Shown: positions 52,343-62,250, numbered from the stretch's first letter. The stretch: 64,000 nucleotides of DNA from Silvibacterium dinghuense (GCF_004123295.1 NZ_SDMK01000003.1:475757-539756); one strand, 5' to 3'. The notes: a model not told the origin generated them from the letters alone. Made by a program: numbers and translations.

Positions 52343-52786
52343 TTAGGCGCCGACAACCACGATCTTGCCGCCGGCCTTCTCGATCTTCTCCTGCGCCGAC
52401 TTCGAGAACTTGTGCGCATGCACGGTGAGAGCCACATTCAGCTCGCCGTTGCCGAGGATCTTGAGCAGTTCGCCGCGGCGCTTCAGGTAGCCCTTGGACT
52501 GGAAGGCTTCGAGCGTCAGCTCGGCCTCGTTCAGGCTGACCAGGCGGTCGAGGTTGAGAACCGTGTACTCGGTGCGGAAGATGTTCGTGAAGCCGCGCTT
52601 CGGCAGACGGCGGTGCAGCGGCATCTGGCCGCCCTCAAAACCACGCATCAGGCTGGAGCCTGAACGCGATCCCTGTCCCTTGTGTCCACGAGCCGAAGTT
52701 TTGCCGTGGCCCGAACCCATACCGCGGCCAACGCGCTTCTTATTGCGGTTCGCCTTCTTGGGCGCCCGAAGATTAGAAAGATTCAT
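52343..52786 (-). CDS. rplO: 50S ribosomal protein L15
   Basis: Late-assembling 50S protein, 147 residues. MNLSNLRAPKKANRNKKRVGRGMGSGHGKTSARGHKGQGSRSG is the characteristic Gly/Arg-rich N-terminal extension threading through 23S rRNA. The C-terminal part ends VHAHKFSKSAQEKIEKAGGKIVVV. Separated from rpmD by a CAGT/TTAGT heptad array. Confidence 0.98.
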   Translation of the reverse strand: MNLSNLRAPKKANRNKKRVGRGMGSGHGKTSARGHKGQGSRSGSSLMRGFEGGQMPLHRRLPKRGFTNIFRTEYTVLNLDRLVSLNEAELTLEAFQSKGYLKRRGELLKILGNGELNVALTVHAHKFSKSAQEKIEKAGGKIVVVGA

Positions 52787-52834
52787 GATTTCCTCGCTAA
52801 CGCCGGCCGGAATCTCACCGGCCGACTCGCTTTT

Positions 52835-52925
52835 TTAGTTCTTAGTTCTTAGTTCTTAGTTTTTAGTTCTTAGTCCTCAGTCTCCAATCAACCCTCTGGG
52901 GACTGGGGACTGAAAACTGTCTACT
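52835..52925. repeat. Inverted heptad array, TTAGTTC class (rpmD-rplO gap)
   Basis: Left arm 52835-52883: TTAGTTC x3, TTAGTTT, TTAGTTC, TTAGTCC, TCAGTCT (seven units). Right arm from 52898: GGGGACT, GGGGACT, GAAAACT, GTCTACT. The final unit runs into the rpmD stop codon at 52924. Confidence 0.92.
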
Positions 52926-53106
52926 ACTCGACGATGCGCACGAGGTGCGGAATCGCCTTGACCATGCCGCGGATAGACGGCGTGTCCTCGCGCTCGACGA
53001 TCTGGTTCAGACGGGTAAAGCCCAGGCCCTTGACGACCTTCTTGTGCTTCACCGGCGCCTGGATCATCGACCGGAAGTACTGGATCTTGATCTTGGTCTC
53101 TGCCAT
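52924..53106 (-). CDS. rpmD: 50S ribosomal protein L30
   Basis: A 60-residue ferredoxin-like ribosomal protein. KIQYFRSMIQAPVKHKKVVKGLGFTRLNQIVEREDTPSIRGMVKAIPHLVRIVE covers the family length exactly. Starts 2 bp after rpsE and is probably coupled to it. Confidence 0.97.
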   Translation of the reverse strand: MAETKIKIQYFRSMIQAPVKHKKVVKGLGFTRLNQIVEREDTPSIRGMVKAIPHLVRIVE

Positions 53107-53108
53107 GA

Positions 53109-53618
53109 CTAGAGCTCCTCAACCGACTTGCCGCGAGCGGCAGCCACTTCGGCGCGGTCACGCAGCTGCACGAGTGCGTCGAACGTCGCCTTGATCACGT
53201 TATGCGGGTTGGCGGTGCCGAGGCTCTTGGTGAGCACGTTCTGCACGCCAGCCGAGGTCATCACCGCGCGGACTGCGCCGCCGGCGATCACGCCCGTACC
53301 TTCCGGAGCCGGCTTCAGCAGCACCTGGCCCGAGCCGAAGCGGCCCAGCACCTGGTGAGGAATCGTCGTCTCGGTCAGGTTCACGCGGACCAGGTTCTTC
53401 TTGGCCGACTCGATGCCCTTGCGGATCGCCTGCGGCACTTCCTTGGCCTTGCCCGAACCATAGCCCACCACTCCGGCGGAGGGGTCGCCCACCACGACCA
53501 GCGCGGCAAACGACATATTCTTACCGCCCTTGACCACCTTGGTCACGCGGTTGATCGCCACGACCTGGTCCTTCAGGTTCAGCGAGCCGGCATCAATCTT
53601 CTTCTTCAGTGTTGCCAT
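53109..53618 (-). CDS. rpsE: 30S ribosomal protein S5
   Basis: Small-subunit protein at the mRNA entry and decoding site, 169 residues. The double-stranded RNA-binding part ([31 protein letters not shown]) and the ribosomal S5 C-domain ([46 protein letters not shown]) are intact. The start at 53618 ([11 protein letters not shown]) is preferred to longer frames. Confidence 0.97.
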   Translation of the reverse strand: MATLKKKIDAGSLNLKDQVVAINRVTKVVKGGKNMSFAALVVVGDPSAGVVGYGSGKAKEVPQAIRKGIESAKKNLVRVNLTETTIPHQVLGRFGSGQVLLKPAPEGTGVIAGGAVRAVMTSAGVQNVLTKSLGTANPHNVIKATFDALVQLRDRAEVAAARGKSVEEL

Positions 53619-53649
53619 TGGATTCCTTCCTTCGATCTTTCCGGTCGCC

Positions 53650-54006
53650 TTAGAATTCCAGTCCCGCTTCGCGGGCTGCATCCGCCAGAGCCTTGATGCG
53701 GCCGTGATAGAGGTAACCGCCACGATCGAAGACCACCTTCTTGATGCCCTTCTCCTGCGCGCGTTCGGCCACCAGCTTGCCGACTTCCTTCGCTGCCGCC
53801 ACGTTGCCGCCCGTCTTCACCTTGTCGGCCACAGTCGAGGCCGAAACCAGCGTCGCACCGGCCAGATCGTCGATGACCTGCACGTAGATGTGGTTCAGCG
53901 AACGGTACACGTTCAGGCGCGGACGCTCTGCCGTGCCTTCAATCTTGCGCCGGATGCGGGTGTGTACGCGCTTCCGGATCTCATTTCTCTTCCTCTGAGG
54001 AATCAT
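53650..54006 (-). CDS. rplR: 50S ribosomal protein L18
   Basis: 5S rRNA-binding protein of the central protuberance, 118 residues. [37 protein letters not shown] and the C-terminal [28 protein letters not shown] are family signatures. Separated from rplF by a compact TANNCCC heptad hairpin. Confidence 0.97.
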   Translation of the reverse strand: MIPQRKRNEIRKRVHTRIRRKIEGTAERPRLNVYRSLNHIYVQVIDDLAGATLVSASTVADKVKTGGNVAAAKEVGKLVAERAQEKGIKKVVFDRGGYLYHGRIKALADAAREAGLEF

Positions 54007-54061
54007 CGTCTCTTCCTTCCTAATAGCGGAGCTGCCCTGCGGCCCCGTTCGGTTCTGTAAA

Positions 54062-54120
54062 GGGGGTAGGGGATAGGGTGTGGTTGTCTTGCTACACCCT
54101 ATTCCCTATCCCCTATACCC
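54062..54120. repeat. Inverted heptad array, TANNCCC class (rplF-rplR gap)
   Basis: Left arm: GGGGGTA, GGGGATA, GGGTGTG. Right arm: TACACCC, TATTCCC, TATCCCC, TATACCC. GGGGATAGGGTGT can pair with ACACCCTATTCCC across a 12-nt loop. It ends four bases before the rplF stop. Confidence 0.93.
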
Positions 54121-54124
54121 TGCT

Positions 54125-54664
54125 TTACTTGGCGCCCGTCTTGCCGACCTTCTTCTTCAGCTTCTCGTCGGAGTAACGCACACCCTTGTTCTTGTACGGA
54201 TCCGGCTTGCGCAGCGAGCGCATGTCGGCGGCTACCTGGCCAACCTTCTGCCGGTCGATGCCCGAGATCGTCACCTTGGTCTGCTTGGGATCGATGGTCG
54301 CCGTGATGCCGGTAGGCAGCGGGAACTCGATCGGGTGCGAATAGCCCAGGGTGAAGACAACCATGTCCTTGCCCTTGAGCTCAGCGCGATAACCGATACC
54401 AACGATGTCCAGATCCTTCGACCAGCCCTTGGTCACGCCCTCAACGGCATTGAAGACCAGTGCGCGGGTCAGACCATGGATGGCAGCCTGCTTCTCGTTC
54501 TCACGGCTGGCAACGATGTGGCCGTCCTTGGTTTCGAGCTTGATACCGGCAGGAATGACCTGCTCGATCTTGCCCTTGGGGCCTTCCACCACGATATGGG
54601 TGCCGGTCACCGAATATTTCACGCCTGCGGGGAGCGGAATCGGCTGCTTACCAATACGCGACAT
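54125..54664 (-). CDS. rplF: 50S ribosomal protein L6
   Basis: Protein next to the factor-binding centre of the 50S subunit, 179 residues. [19 protein letters not shown] opens it and [33 protein letters not shown] closes it, with the tandem alpha-beta repeats between. No unusual features apart from the heptad hairpin directly downstream. Confidence 0.98.
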   Translation of the reverse strand: MSRIGKQPIPLPAGVKYSVTGTHIVVEGPKGKIEQVIPAGIKLETKDGHIVASRENEKQAAIHGLTRALVFNAVEGVTKGWSKDLDIVGIGYRAELKGKDMVVFTLGYSHPIEFPLPTGITATIDPKQTKVTISGIDRQKVGQVAADMRSLRKPDPYKNKGVRYSDEKLKKKVGKTGAK

Positions 54665-54864
54665 TACTTATTCCTTATGCGGCTTGCGAGTCCCGGCTTC
54701 CACCGTTCCACTGCAGCCCGAGCGGAAGATTGCTCTTCCGCTCCTCTACGACAAACCTGCTTACTACTTCCCTGCTCGCCTTACTCATCCGGGCCATCGG
54801 CCCGGGGAAGACCGTCATCAGGCGAAGAACGCGCCGAAGGCGCATGTGCCTGGACGGCCAGTCC
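54665..54864. repeat. rpsH-rplF gap with hairpins and a GCGCC/CCTGGACGGCCAG element
   Basis: The gap holds GAGCGGAAGA-ttgc-TCTTCCGCTC (54719-54742, 10-bp stem), GGGCCatcGGCCC, then GCGCC-gaa-GGCGC (54831-54843) and CCTGGACGGCCAGTCC (54849-54864) abutting the rpsH stop. The last two elements recur between rpsJ and tuf (63790-63824). Confidence 0.65.
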
Positions 54865-55263
54865 TTACCAGACTTCGCAGAGGATCTCACCGCCGACGCC
54901 TTCCTTGCGCGCCTGACGACCGGTCATCACGCCGCGGGGCGTGGTGAGAATGCTGATGCCCAGGCCACCCTGAACACGCTTGATCTCGTCGCGGCCGACA
55001 TACACACGGCAGCCAGGACGGGAAACGCGGGACAGGTCGCGGATCGCGGCTTCATTGTTCGCGCTGTACTTCAGATACACACGCAGAACGTTGCGGCCGT
55101 TCTCTTCGGAAGCCTTGTAGTTGGCGATATAACCCTCTTCCTTGAGGATGCGGGCAATCTCGGTCTTCAGCTTGGAGGCCGGAACATCCAGCTTCTGGTG
55201 CCGCGCGCGGATCGAGTTCCGGATGCGGGTCAGAAAGTCTGCTACAGGATCGGTCAAACTCAT
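54865..55263 (-). CDS. rpsH: 30S ribosomal protein S8
   Basis: Central-domain 16S-binding protein, 132 residues. SLTDPVADFLTRIRNSIRARHQKLDVPASKLKTEIARILKEEGYI and the C-terminal GGLGISILTTPRGVMTGRQARKEGVGGEILCEVW are conserved. S8 regulates the spc operon in E. coli through an mRNA mimic near rplE; no such site was recognised by eye. Confidence 0.97.
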   Translation of the reverse strand: MSLTDPVADFLTRIRNSIRARHQKLDVPASKLKTEIARILKEEGYIANYKASEENGRNVLRVYLKYSANNEAAIRDLSRVSRPGCRVYVGRDEIKRVQGGLGISILTTPRGVMTGRQARKEGVGGEILCEVW

Positions 55264-55443
55264 CGTTTCTCCTTCATCCCCCGTTCGCTCAGCCTATGCA
55301 GCTGAGAACCAGCGGAGATGCTAACGGCCCGCATCTGCTGCGCGGCCAAACTTGTTCTGCGCTCATCGCGCGTGATGTTTTCGTGTTCCGGGACCTGTGC
55401 TCTCGATTGGCACCCGCCTGAACGGCCAGCCCCGGCGAACCTT
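55264..55443. other. rpsN-rpsH gap with a CCTGAACGGCCAG element
   Basis: A 180-bp gap, no gene. CCTGAACGGCCAGCCC (55417-55432) is the third copy of the word found at 54849 and 63809. Confidence 0.5.
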
Positions 55444-55629
55444 TTACCAGCTCGACTTGACGACGCCGGGGATCTCGCCGCGGTGCGCGAGCTGACGGAA
55501 GCACAAACGGCAGATGCCGAACTTGCGCAGGAATGCGCGCGGGCGACCGCACAGCTTGCAGCGGTTATGCTGCCGGCACTTGAACTTCGGCTTGCGGGCG
55601 TCCTTGACTCTCTTTGCAGTGGTTGCCAT
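55444..55629 (-). CDS. rpsN: 30S ribosomal protein S14, type Z
   Basis: A 61-residue zinc-binding S14. C24, C27, C40 and C43 ([40 protein letters not shown]) form the ribbon. This is the short C+ form rather than the ~100-residue C- form. Located between rplE and rpsH as usual. Confidence 0.97.
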   Translation of the reverse strand: MATTAKRVKDARKPKFKCRQHNRCKLCGRPRAFLRKFGICRLCFRQLAHRGEIPGVVKSSW

Positions 55630-55656
55630 ATCTCTCGAATCCTTAAGTCTGAAACG

Positions 55657-56205
55657 TTACGCCGTCTGGCGGAAGGGCATGCCGAACTGCTTGAGCAGAG
55701 CGCGCGCCGAGTTGTCGTCCTGGGCCGTGGTCACGAACGTGATGTTCATGCCCTTCAGCTTCTCCACCTTCGAGTAGTCGATTTCGGCGAAGATGAGCTG
55801 ATCGCGGACACCGAGCGTATAGTTGCCGCGGCCATCGAAGCTCTTGGTCGAAACGCCACGGAAGTCGCGCACACGGGGCAGGGCCACCGAGATCAGGCGA
55901 TCGAGGAACTCATACATTGCATCGCCGCGCAGGGTCACCATCGCGCCGATCGACATCCCTTCGCGCAGCTTGAAGGCCGCAATGGACTTCTTCGCGCGGG
56001 TGGTCACCGGCTTCTGGCCGGCGATCGAGGCCAGGTCCGCAACCAGCGGATCGAGCATCTTCGAATTCTGTGTCGCTTCGCCCAGACCCATGTTGATGAC
56101 GATCTTCTCGAGCTTCGGAATCGCCATCACGTTCTCAAGACCCAGCTCCTTCTGAAGGGCCGGCTTGATTTCCTTGAAATACTTCTCTTTCAGTCTTGCT
56201 GCCAT
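55657..56205 (-). CDS. rplE: 50S ribosomal protein L5
   Basis: 5S rRNA- and P-site tRNA-contacting protein, 182 residues. [44 protein letters not shown] opens it; [31 protein letters not shown] and [27 protein letters not shown] are family hallmarks. The start at 56205 is set by the conserved N-terminus. Confidence 0.97.
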   Translation of the reverse strand: MAARLKEKYFKEIKPALQKELGLENVMAIPKLEKIVINMGLGEATQNSKMLDPLVADLASIAGQKPVTTRAKKSIAAFKLREGMSIGAMVTLRGDAMYEFLDRLISVALPRVRDFRGVSTKSFDGRGNYTLGVRDQLIFAEIDYSKVEKLKGMNITFVTTAQDDNSARALLKQFGMPFRQTA

Positions 56206-56452
56206 TGTCTCTATGCTCTTTCTCTCCGGACTTCGGAGTAGCCGCGCGCGCCCGTTTCCGGACTTCACGCAGCCGTATACCGTTGCGGAGGGTGTTCATT
56301 CGGGTGGGGTCTCTGAACCAGATCCCGTTTCCGGGAAGCCCGTTTCCGGACTGTTCAGACGCAATTCACCCTGATTGACCTGCATCTAGCATCATAGCGC
56401 GAAAATCGGGGATTTGCATCCCCGAAGTCGCGCATGCCCTGAAACTGCGAAT
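56206..56452. repeat. rplX-rplE gap with CCCGTTTCCGG repeats and a hairpin
   Basis: CCCGTTTCCGG occurs three times (from about 56250, 56325 and 56339), the last two 15 bp apart. CGGGGAT-ttgc-ATCCCCG (56407-56424) is a 7-bp hairpin. There is no gene in these 247 bp. Confidence 0.6.
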
Positions 56453-56791
56453 TTACTTCTTCTTGCCTTTGGTCGCGATCTCGTTGCCGCACTTCTTGCA
56501 GACGCGAACCTTCTTGTCGCCCTCGAGCTTGTGGCCCACCCGGGTCGGTCCGCAGTTCGGGCACACCAGCTGCACATTCGAGATGTGGACCGGTGCTTCC
56601 TGCTCGGCGATGCCGCCCTTGATGTTCCGCTGCGGGTTCGGGCGGACGTTCTTCTTGATCACGTGTACGTGCTCGACCAGCACGCGGCCCTTTTCGGCAT
56701 CGACGCTCAGTACGCGGCGCTGCTTCTTAAGGTCCCGGTCCTTACCGGCAATCACGACAACCTGATCGTTGCGCTGAATACCCAGACTCAT
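56453..56791 (-). CDS. rplX: 50S ribosomal protein L24 with zinc ribbon
   Basis: Assembly-initiating 50S protein, 112 residues. The KOW motif NDQVVVIAGKDRDLKKQRRVLSVDAEKGRVLVEHVHVIKKNVRP is N-terminal. C77, C80, C98 and C101 (VCPNCGPT...VCKKCG) make a zinc ribbon, as in many non-enterobacterial L24. A basic GKKK tail follows. Confidence 0.96.
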   Translation of the reverse strand: MSLGIQRNDQVVVIAGKDRDLKKQRRVLSVDAEKGRVLVEHVHVIKKNVRPNPQRNIKGGIAEQEAPVHISNVQLVCPNCGPTRVGHKLEGDKKVRVCKKCGNEIATKGKKK

Positions 56792-56829
56792 AATTCTTAT
56801 CCTCTGTCTCTCTCTCGTCCGGCCCTGGC

Positions 56830-57201
56830 TTACAGGACTTCCGGAGCGAGCGACACAATCTTCAGAAACTTCTTCTCGCGCAGCTCGCGGGCAACCGGCC
56901 CGAAGACGCGCGTGCCTACCGGCTCGCCCGCTTCGTTGATCAGCACCGCGGCATTCGAATCAAAGCGGATGTAGGTTCCGTCGCGACGGCGAGACTCCTT
57001 GCGCGTACGCACGATCACGGCCTTCACCACCTTGCCCTTCTTCACCTGACCATCGGGCGAGGCTTCCTTGACGGCAGCCGTCACCACATCACCCAGGCCC
57101 GCCTTCTTGCCGGCGCCGCCACCCAGGGGCAGAATCATCTGCAGCTTGCGTGCGCCCGAGTTATCGGCAACCTCGAGCATGGTTCTCATCTGCACTGCCA
57201 T
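56830..57201 (-). CDS. rplN: 50S ribosomal protein L14
   Basis: Intersubunit-bridge protein, 123 residues. [76 protein letters not shown] and [14 protein letters not shown] match the family throughout. The first two residues (MAVQ-M) suggest one to three extra N-terminal residues versus E. coli. Confidence 0.98.
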   Translation of the reverse strand: MAVQMRTMLEVADNSGARKLQMILPLGGGAGKKAGLGDVVTAAVKEASPDGQVKKGKVVKAVIVRTRKESRRRDGTYIRFDSNAAVLINEAGEPVGTRVFGPVARELREKKFLKIVSLAPEVL

Positions 57202-57225
57202 AGCAAACTCTCCTTAATCTCGCGC

Positions 57226-57549
57226 TTACTTCGCAGCGGCAGCGGCTTCGGCTGCGGCTTCGGCCTGAGCCAGAGCCGAGCGGCGGATGATCTCTTCGAG
57301 GTTCCAGCGCTTGAGCTTGCTCAAGGGACGGGTCTCGCGGATGCGGACCACATCGCCCACGCGCGCGGTGTTCTCTTCGTCGTGCGCATAGAACTTCTTG
57401 TTGGTCTTCATGACGCGCTTGTACTTCGGATGAGCCTTGCGCATTTCGACCTCGACCACGATGGTCTTCTGCATCTTGGTCGAAACGACATTGCCTACCT
57501 TCTCATTGCGGCGCGACTCAGGCGCCGTCTTCGTCGTGGCTTCGCTCAT
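57226..57549 (-). CDS. rpsQ: 30S ribosomal protein S17 with C-terminal Ala-rich tail
   Basis: OB-fold 16S-binding protein. The core [69 protein letters not shown] is standard. The protein is 107 residues against a usual ~85, due to a tail [15 protein letters not shown] and a short N-terminal extension. The ATG at 57549 overlaps the rpmC stop (TGATG), so translation is coupled. Confidence 0.96.
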   Translation of the reverse strand: MSEATTKTAPESRRNEKVGNVVSTKMQKTIVVEVEMRKAHPKYKRVMKTNKKFYAHDEENTARVGDVVRIRETRPLSKLKRWNLEEIIRRSALAQAEAAAEAAAAAK

Positions 57550-57872
57550 CACTCAGCGGCCTCCTTCTCGCTCTTGGCCTTCTTGGTCTTGACCGCCGGC
57601 TTGGCCGCGGTCTTCTTCACGGCAGCCTTCTTGGCCTTGGGCTTGGGCTCGGTGGACTCCGTCTTGGGAGTCGCGCCGTACAGGCCAAGCTCACGCTCGC
57701 GGGCCACGGTCTGGATGCGGGCAATGTCCTTCTTGAGCCCGCGCAGCTTCTTGACGCCCTCGTTCTGGCCCAGCTTCATCTGGAAGCGGAGGCGAAAGAG
57801 CTGCTCAGCCGCCTTGGCCTGCTCGGCCTTCAGCTCGCCATCGCTCAGATTTCGAATCTTCTCGAGTTCCAT
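57549..57872 (-). CDS. rpmC: 50S ribosomal protein L29 with H1-like tail
   Basis: Exit-tunnel protein that docks trigger factor and SRP via L23. Residues 1-65 ([61 protein letters not shown]) are normal. The remaining ~40 are Lys/Ala/Pro rich ([22 protein letters not shown]), giving 107 residues against ~65. The start at 57872 is fixed by the conserved N-terminus. The tail resembles eukaryotic histone H1. Confidence 0.95.
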   Translation of the reverse strand: MELEKIRNLSDGELKAEQAKAAEQLFRLRFQMKLGQNEGVKKLRGLKKDIARIQTVARERELGLYGATPKTESTEPKPKAKKAAVKKTAAKPAVKTKKAKSEKEAAE

Positions 57873-57924
57873 TTCTTTTCTTCTCTCCGGGACGACGGGA
57901 TTCAGGCTCCCGCGTATCCCCACA

Positions 57925-58004
57925 CTTCAGTTCTCAGTTTTCAGTGAACAGCTGGCAATGCCTGGAGGCCGTTACCGAGAACTGAGAACTAACCACTGAC
58001 TACT
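57925..58004. repeat. Inverted heptad array, CAGT class (rplP-rpmC gap)
   Basis: Left arm: CTTCAGT, TCTCAGT, TTTCAGT, GAACAGC. Right arm from 57977: GAGAACT, GAGAACT, AACCACT, GACTACT. The centre is ~24 nt. It ends four bases before the rplP stop codon. Confidence 0.9.
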
Positions 58005-58007
58005 TCC

Positions 58008-58442
58008 TTACTTGGCCGCCACGACTGTCTTTACATCGTGACGCTGCACGAAGCGCACCTTGAGCGGCAGCTTGTGAGCCGCCAGACGCATGGCTTCCTG
58101 CGCGATTTCGGGCGCTACGCCCTCCATCTCGAAGAGCACCTTGCCGGGGCGGACGACTGCTACCCAGTGGTCAGGAGCGCCCTTGCCCTTACCCATACGG
58201 GTTTCGGCAGGCTTCCGGGTCACCGGCTTGTCCGGGAACAGACGCAGCCAGATCTTGCCACCGCGCTTGATGAAGCGCGTCATGGCAATACGGCTGGCCT
58301 CGATCTGCCGGTCGGTGATGTAGCCGCACTCCATAACCTTCAGGCCGTAATCACCAAATGCGAGTTCGCTGCCGCGCCACGCCTTGCCGCGCATGCGGCC
58401 GCGTTGCTGCTTGCGATACTTGACCTTCTTTGGCATCAACAT
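58008..58442 (-). CDS. rplP: 50S ribosomal protein L16
   Basis: A-site-proximal 50S protein, 144 residues. [67 protein letters not shown] and [34 protein letters not shown] are conserved. The arginine modified by YcfD-type hydroxylases (R in the AETRMGKGK region) is present. Confidence 0.98.
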   Translation of the reverse strand: MLMPKKVKYRKQQRGRMRGKAWRGSELAFGDYGLKVMECGYITDRQIEASRIAMTRFIKRGGKIWLRLFPDKPVTRKPAETRMGKGKGAPDHWVAVVRPGKVLFEMEGVAPEIAQEAMRLAAHKLPLKVRFVQRHDVKTVVAAK

Positions 58443-58463
58443 GATGAATTCCTCAAAACACTT

Positions 58464-58605
58464 ATCAGTCTTCAGTTGTCAGTTTTCAGTTCAACCCGCT
58501 GCGGGACTTTCAACTGATCACCGTGCACTGCTTTAAAATCGTCTGTCAGTCTTCAGCTGCCAGAGGCCAGCCCCTGGGGACTGACAACTGGCAACTGTGC
58601 ACTGC
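58464..58605. repeat. Two inverted heptad arrays, CAGT class (rpsC-rplP gap)
   Basis: 58464-58491: ATCAGTC, TTCAGTT, GTCAGTT, TTCAGTT. 58543-58605 is a self-complementary run of nine units: CTGTCAG, TCTTCAG, CTGCCAG, AGGCCAG, then CCCCTGG, GGACTGA, CAACTGG, CAACTGT, GCACTGC. Between them is CCCGC-t-GCGGG. It ends two bases before the rpsC stop. Confidence 0.92.
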
Positions 58606-58607
58606 CT

Positions 58608-59279
58608 TTAGAACACCGACGTGCCGACCGTCGCAGCAGGCTCACGCCGACGCTGCTGGTAGATATCGCCGCGGTAGATCCAGGTCTTGACGCCGATAAT
58701 GCCGTAGGTGGTGTGCGCCTCGGCAAAGCCGTAGTCGATATCCGCACGCAGCGTGTGCAGCGGCAGACGGCCCTGGAGGTACCACTCCGAACGGGCAATT
58801 TCGTTGCCGTTCAGGCGGCCCGAAACGCGGACCTTGATGCCCTTGCAGCCGAAGCGCAGAGCCGAATCCACCGACTTACGCATGGCGCGGCGGAAGCCGA
58901 CGCGCTTCTCGAGCTGCAGTGCGATATTCTCGGCCACCAGCTGGGCATCGAGCTCCGGCTTGTTGACCTCGAGGATATCGATAAAGACATCGCGGTTGGT
59001 CCGCTTCTGCAGATCGACCTTGAGCTTCTCGATCTCCGCGCCCTTGCGGCCGATGATGATGCCCGGACGCGCGGTGCGGATGATGAGGCGAAGCTTGTTG
59101 CCGGGACGCTCGATCTCGACCGAGCTGACGCCAGCAGCCTTCAGCTTCTCCTTCAGTTCCTTCTTGAGCTGAACGTCCTCGACCAGCAGCTTGTCGTAGT
59201 CACGCTCGACGAACCAGCGCGAGCGCCAGGGCTTATTGACGCCCAGACGAAATCCGTAAGGATGTACTTTCTGTCCCAT
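58608..59279 (-). CDS. rpsC: 30S ribosomal protein S3
   Basis: Head protein at the mRNA entry, 223 residues. The start at 59279 gives [22 protein letters not shown]. The KH domain ([34 protein letters not shown], GxxG loop IGRKG) and the C-terminal domain ([62 protein letters not shown]) are intact. Confidence 0.98.
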   Translation of the reverse strand: MGQKVHPYGFRLGVNKPWRSRWFVERDYDKLLVEDVQLKKELKEKLKAAGVSSVEIERPGNKLRLIIRTARPGIIIGRKGAEIEKLKVDLQKRTNRDVFIDILEVNKPELDAQLVAENIALQLEKRVGFRRAMRKSVDSALRFGCKGIKVRVSGRLNGNEIARSEWYLQGRLPLHTLRADIDYGFAEAHTTYGIIGVKTWIYRGDIYQQRRREPAATVGTSVF

Positions 59280-59281
59280 CG

Positions 59282-59830
59282 TTAACCCTTCTTCCCCAAA
59301 CCCTTCCACTGCTTCGTCGCGGCCTTCGGAGCGGCCTTGGCCGAACCCTTGGCTGCCGTGCGCGGCGTCGAGCTCTTCTTCGTCGTCGCCTTCTTCTTCT
59401 TGGCGGCCTTCGGCGTCGCCTCAACTGCCGGCGCGTCGGTTACCGTCTCGACCAGGCTCTCGCCCGATACGCGCTCGGCCACCGTGATCTCCAGGTGAGC
59501 CAGACGGCGCTGGTAGCGGTAAGCGCGGCCCATCGGCGCAGGGCGGATACGCTTCATACGCGGACCTTCGTTTGCGATCGCCGACTTCACATACAGATTG
59601 TCGACGTCCACATCCAGTCCCTGCTCCTGGCTGAGATAGTTGGCGTTCTGCAGAGCCGAACGCAGCACCTTCTCGACCATCGGAGCGACTGCCTTCTTCG
59701 TGAAGGCGACCGTATTCAGCGCTTCTTCCACGCTACGGCCCTTGATCAGATTGAGCACCAGCCGCGCCTTCTGCGGCGAAACCCGCTGGAAGCGTGCCTG
59801 AGCCCGGAATTCCTTCGTTTCCAATGCCAT
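59282..59830 (-). CDS. rplV: 50S ribosomal protein L22 with H1-like tail
   Basis: Tunnel-constriction protein. Residues 1-112 ([51 protein letters not shown]...[18 protein letters not shown]) are standard. The last ~70 are a low-complexity Lys/Ala/Thr tail ([22 protein letters not shown]), making 182 residues against ~110. Two bases separate the stop from the rpsC start. Confidence 0.96.
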   Translation of the reverse strand: MALETKEFRAQARFQRVSPQKARLVLNLIKGRSVEEALNTVAFTKKAVAPMVEKVLRSALQNANYLSQEQGLDVDVDNLYVKSAIANEGPRMKRIRPAPMGRAYRYQRRLAHLEITVAERVSGESLVETVTDAPAVEATPKAAKKKKATTKKSSTPRTAAKGSAKAAPKAATKQWKGLGKKG

Positions 59831-59933
59831 GACCTTCGTCCTTTTCTTCAGGGCCTAGCGGCTTTCACCGCTGGTTCCCTATCGGCGTTATGTTGGCCTC
59901 TCAACGAGGGGCCGTTCTCCGCCTTCGATTCCG

Positions 59934-60221
59934 TTACTTCGGCTTCGCACCGCTCTCGCCACCCTTGGCCGTGTGGCCCTTGAAGGTGCGCGTTGCGGCG
60001 AATTCGCCCAGCTTGTGACCCACCATGTTCTCCGTCACGTACACCGGCACGAACTTCTTGCCGTTGTGAACCGCGATCGTGTGACCCACCATGTCAGGGT
60101 GGATGGTGGACCGGCGCGACCAGGTGCGAACGACCTTCTTGTCGTTCGCCTGGTTCAGCACCTCAATCTTGACCATCAGGTGCCCATCAATGAAGGGCCC
60201 TTTCTTTGTCGACCGTGCCAT
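59934..60221 (-). CDS. rpsS: 30S ribosomal protein S19
   Basis: 30S head protein contacting helix 42 and bridge B1a, 95 residues. [75 protein letters not shown] is conserved throughout. The gap to rplV (103 bp) contains small GC hairpins but no heptad units. Confidence 0.98.
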   Translation of the reverse strand: MARSTKKGPFIDGHLMVKIEVLNQANDKKVVRTWSRRSTIHPDMVGHTIAVHNGKKFVPVYVTENMVGHKLGEFAATRTFKGHTAKGGESGAKPK

Positions 60222-60232
60222 CTTAAAACCCT

Positions 60233-60356
60233 CTTAGCTTCTAGCTGTTAGCTCCTAGCTTCTAGCTAGAGCCCTTTTTCAATCTTGCTGACCGCCTGCA
60301 ACCTTTAGCGCTTGTGCTTTTAGCTAGGAGCTAGAAGCTAGCAGCTAAAGGCTGCT
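60233..60356. repeat. Inverted heptad array, TAGCT class (rplB-rpsS gap)
   Basis: Left arm 60233-60267: CTTAGCT, TCTAGCT, GTTAGCT, CCTAGCT, TCTAGCT. Right arm 60322-60356: AGCTAGG, AGCTAGA, AGCTAGC, AGCTAAA, GGCTGCT. Five units each, 54-nt centre, ending five bases before the rplB stop. One of the clearest examples. Confidence 0.94.
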
Positions 60357-60360
60357 TTAA

Positions 60361-61185
<825 letters not shown>

Positions 61186-61201
61186 CGTTTCTTCTCTCTA
61201 C

Positions 61202-61283
61202 CGGGGGCCGGCTTCGGCCCCCGTCCGCCGGATAGTTGGTTATCCCGGCTGTTCTTCTTGCTGAGCTCTGTGCTCTGAGCCCT
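61202..61283. repeat. rplW-rplB gap: 8-bp hairpin and single-arm heptads
   Basis: GGGGGCCG-gctt-CGGCCCCC (from 61203) is a strong hairpin. GAGCTCT, GTGCTCT, GAGCCCT (61263-61283) are three AGGGCTC-class heptads without a complementary arm, ending six bases before the rplW stop. Confidence 0.8.
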
Positions 61284-61288
61284 GTTCC

Positions 61289-61582
61289 TTAGAGGTTGTT
61301 CACGTACTCCGGCATCTTTTCGCCGGACTTCAGGCGCACATACGCCTTCTTCCAGTCCGGACGAAAACCGGAGAACTTGCCGCGGCGGCGTTCCTTGCCA
61401 GCGAAGTTGGCGGTGCGAACCGTGTCCACCTTCACCTTGAAGAGCAGCTCGACCGCCTGCTTCACTTCCGTCTTGGTCGCCTTGCCGTCCACCTCGAAGA
61501 CCAGCGTGCTCTCGGTCTCCTTCACGGTCAGGCCCTTTTCGGTGATCAGGGCGCGGCGGATTACGTTATAGGTCGTCGGCAT
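61289..61582 (-). CDS. rplW: 50S ribosomal protein L23
   Basis: Exit-tunnel rim protein, 97 residues. TYNVIRRALITEKGLTVKETESTLVFEVDGKATKTEVKQAVELLFKVKVDTVRTANFAGKERRRGKFSGFRPDWKKAYVRLKSGE spans the family. The start codon overlaps the rplD stop by one base (TAATG), implying coupled translation. Confidence 0.97.
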   Translation of the reverse strand: MPTTYNVIRRALITEKGLTVKETESTLVFEVDGKATKTEVKQAVELLFKVKVDTVRTANFAGKERRRGKFSGFRPDWKKAYVRLKSGEKMPEYVNNL

Positions 61583-62250
61583 TAAGCCACCTCAGCTTTC
61601 TTGCGCTTCGACACCGTCTTCTTGAGTGCCTCCTGGAGAGACTCAAGCGCCTGGCGCGAGAAGATCGCGCGCTGGTAGCGCAGCAGATCATAAGGATGCA
61701 CTTCGTTGTTCAGGACCAGATCCACGCCGGCCAGGTTGCGCGAGCCGAGGATCAGGGTCGGAGTCAGCGACTGGCTGTTCTCGACGAGCAGCGCGGTCCG
61801 CTTGACGTCGAGCTTGTCCAGCGCCTGGCGGTAGAGCTTTGCCTTGGGCTGATCGAGCTCGAGGCTTTCGACCACGGTCAGCTGTCCGTCCTGGAGCTTG
61901 GCTGCCAGAACCGAGCGCAGCGCGCCCATCAGCTTCTTCTTCGGGAAGGCGTAGTCATAGGTACGGGGCTGCGGTCCGTGAACCGTGCCGCCATGCCGCC
62001 AGAGGGGCGAACGCACCGAACCCACGCGGGCGCGGCCGGTACCCTTCTGCTTCCACAGCTTCTTGCCCGAACCCGAAACCAGCTTGCGGTTCTTGGTTGC
62101 CGCGGTGCCCTGGCGGAGCGCGGCGCGATAGTGCTTGACCGCTTCCCAAACCAGTCCTTCATTCACCTGGCTGGGGGCGAAGACCTCGTCGGCCAGCTCG
62201 AAGGAGCCAACCTTATTGCCCGCCAGGTCCAATACATCAATGTTTGCCAT
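61582..62250 (-). CDS. rplD: 50S ribosomal protein L4
   Basis: Tunnel protein, 222 residues; in E. coli also the S10-operon autoregulator. The extended loop KLVSGSGKKLWKQKGTGRARVGSVRSPLWRHGGTVHGPQPRTYDYAFPKK reaching the tunnel constriction is conserved. The C-terminal part ends in a Lys-rich helix (ALKKTVSKRKKAEVA). Whether L4 autoregulates here is unknown. Confidence 0.98.
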   Translation of the reverse strand: MANIDVLDLAGNKVGSFELADEVFAPSQVNEGLVWEAVKHYRAALRQGTAATKNRKLVSGSGKKLWKQKGTGRARVGSVRSPLWRHGGTVHGPQPRTYDYAFPKKKLMGALRSVLAAKLQDGQLTVVESLELDQPKAKLYRQALDKLDVKRTALLVENSQSLTPTLILGSRNLAGVDLVLNNEVHPYDLLRYQRAIFSRQALESLQEALKKTVSKRKKAEVA

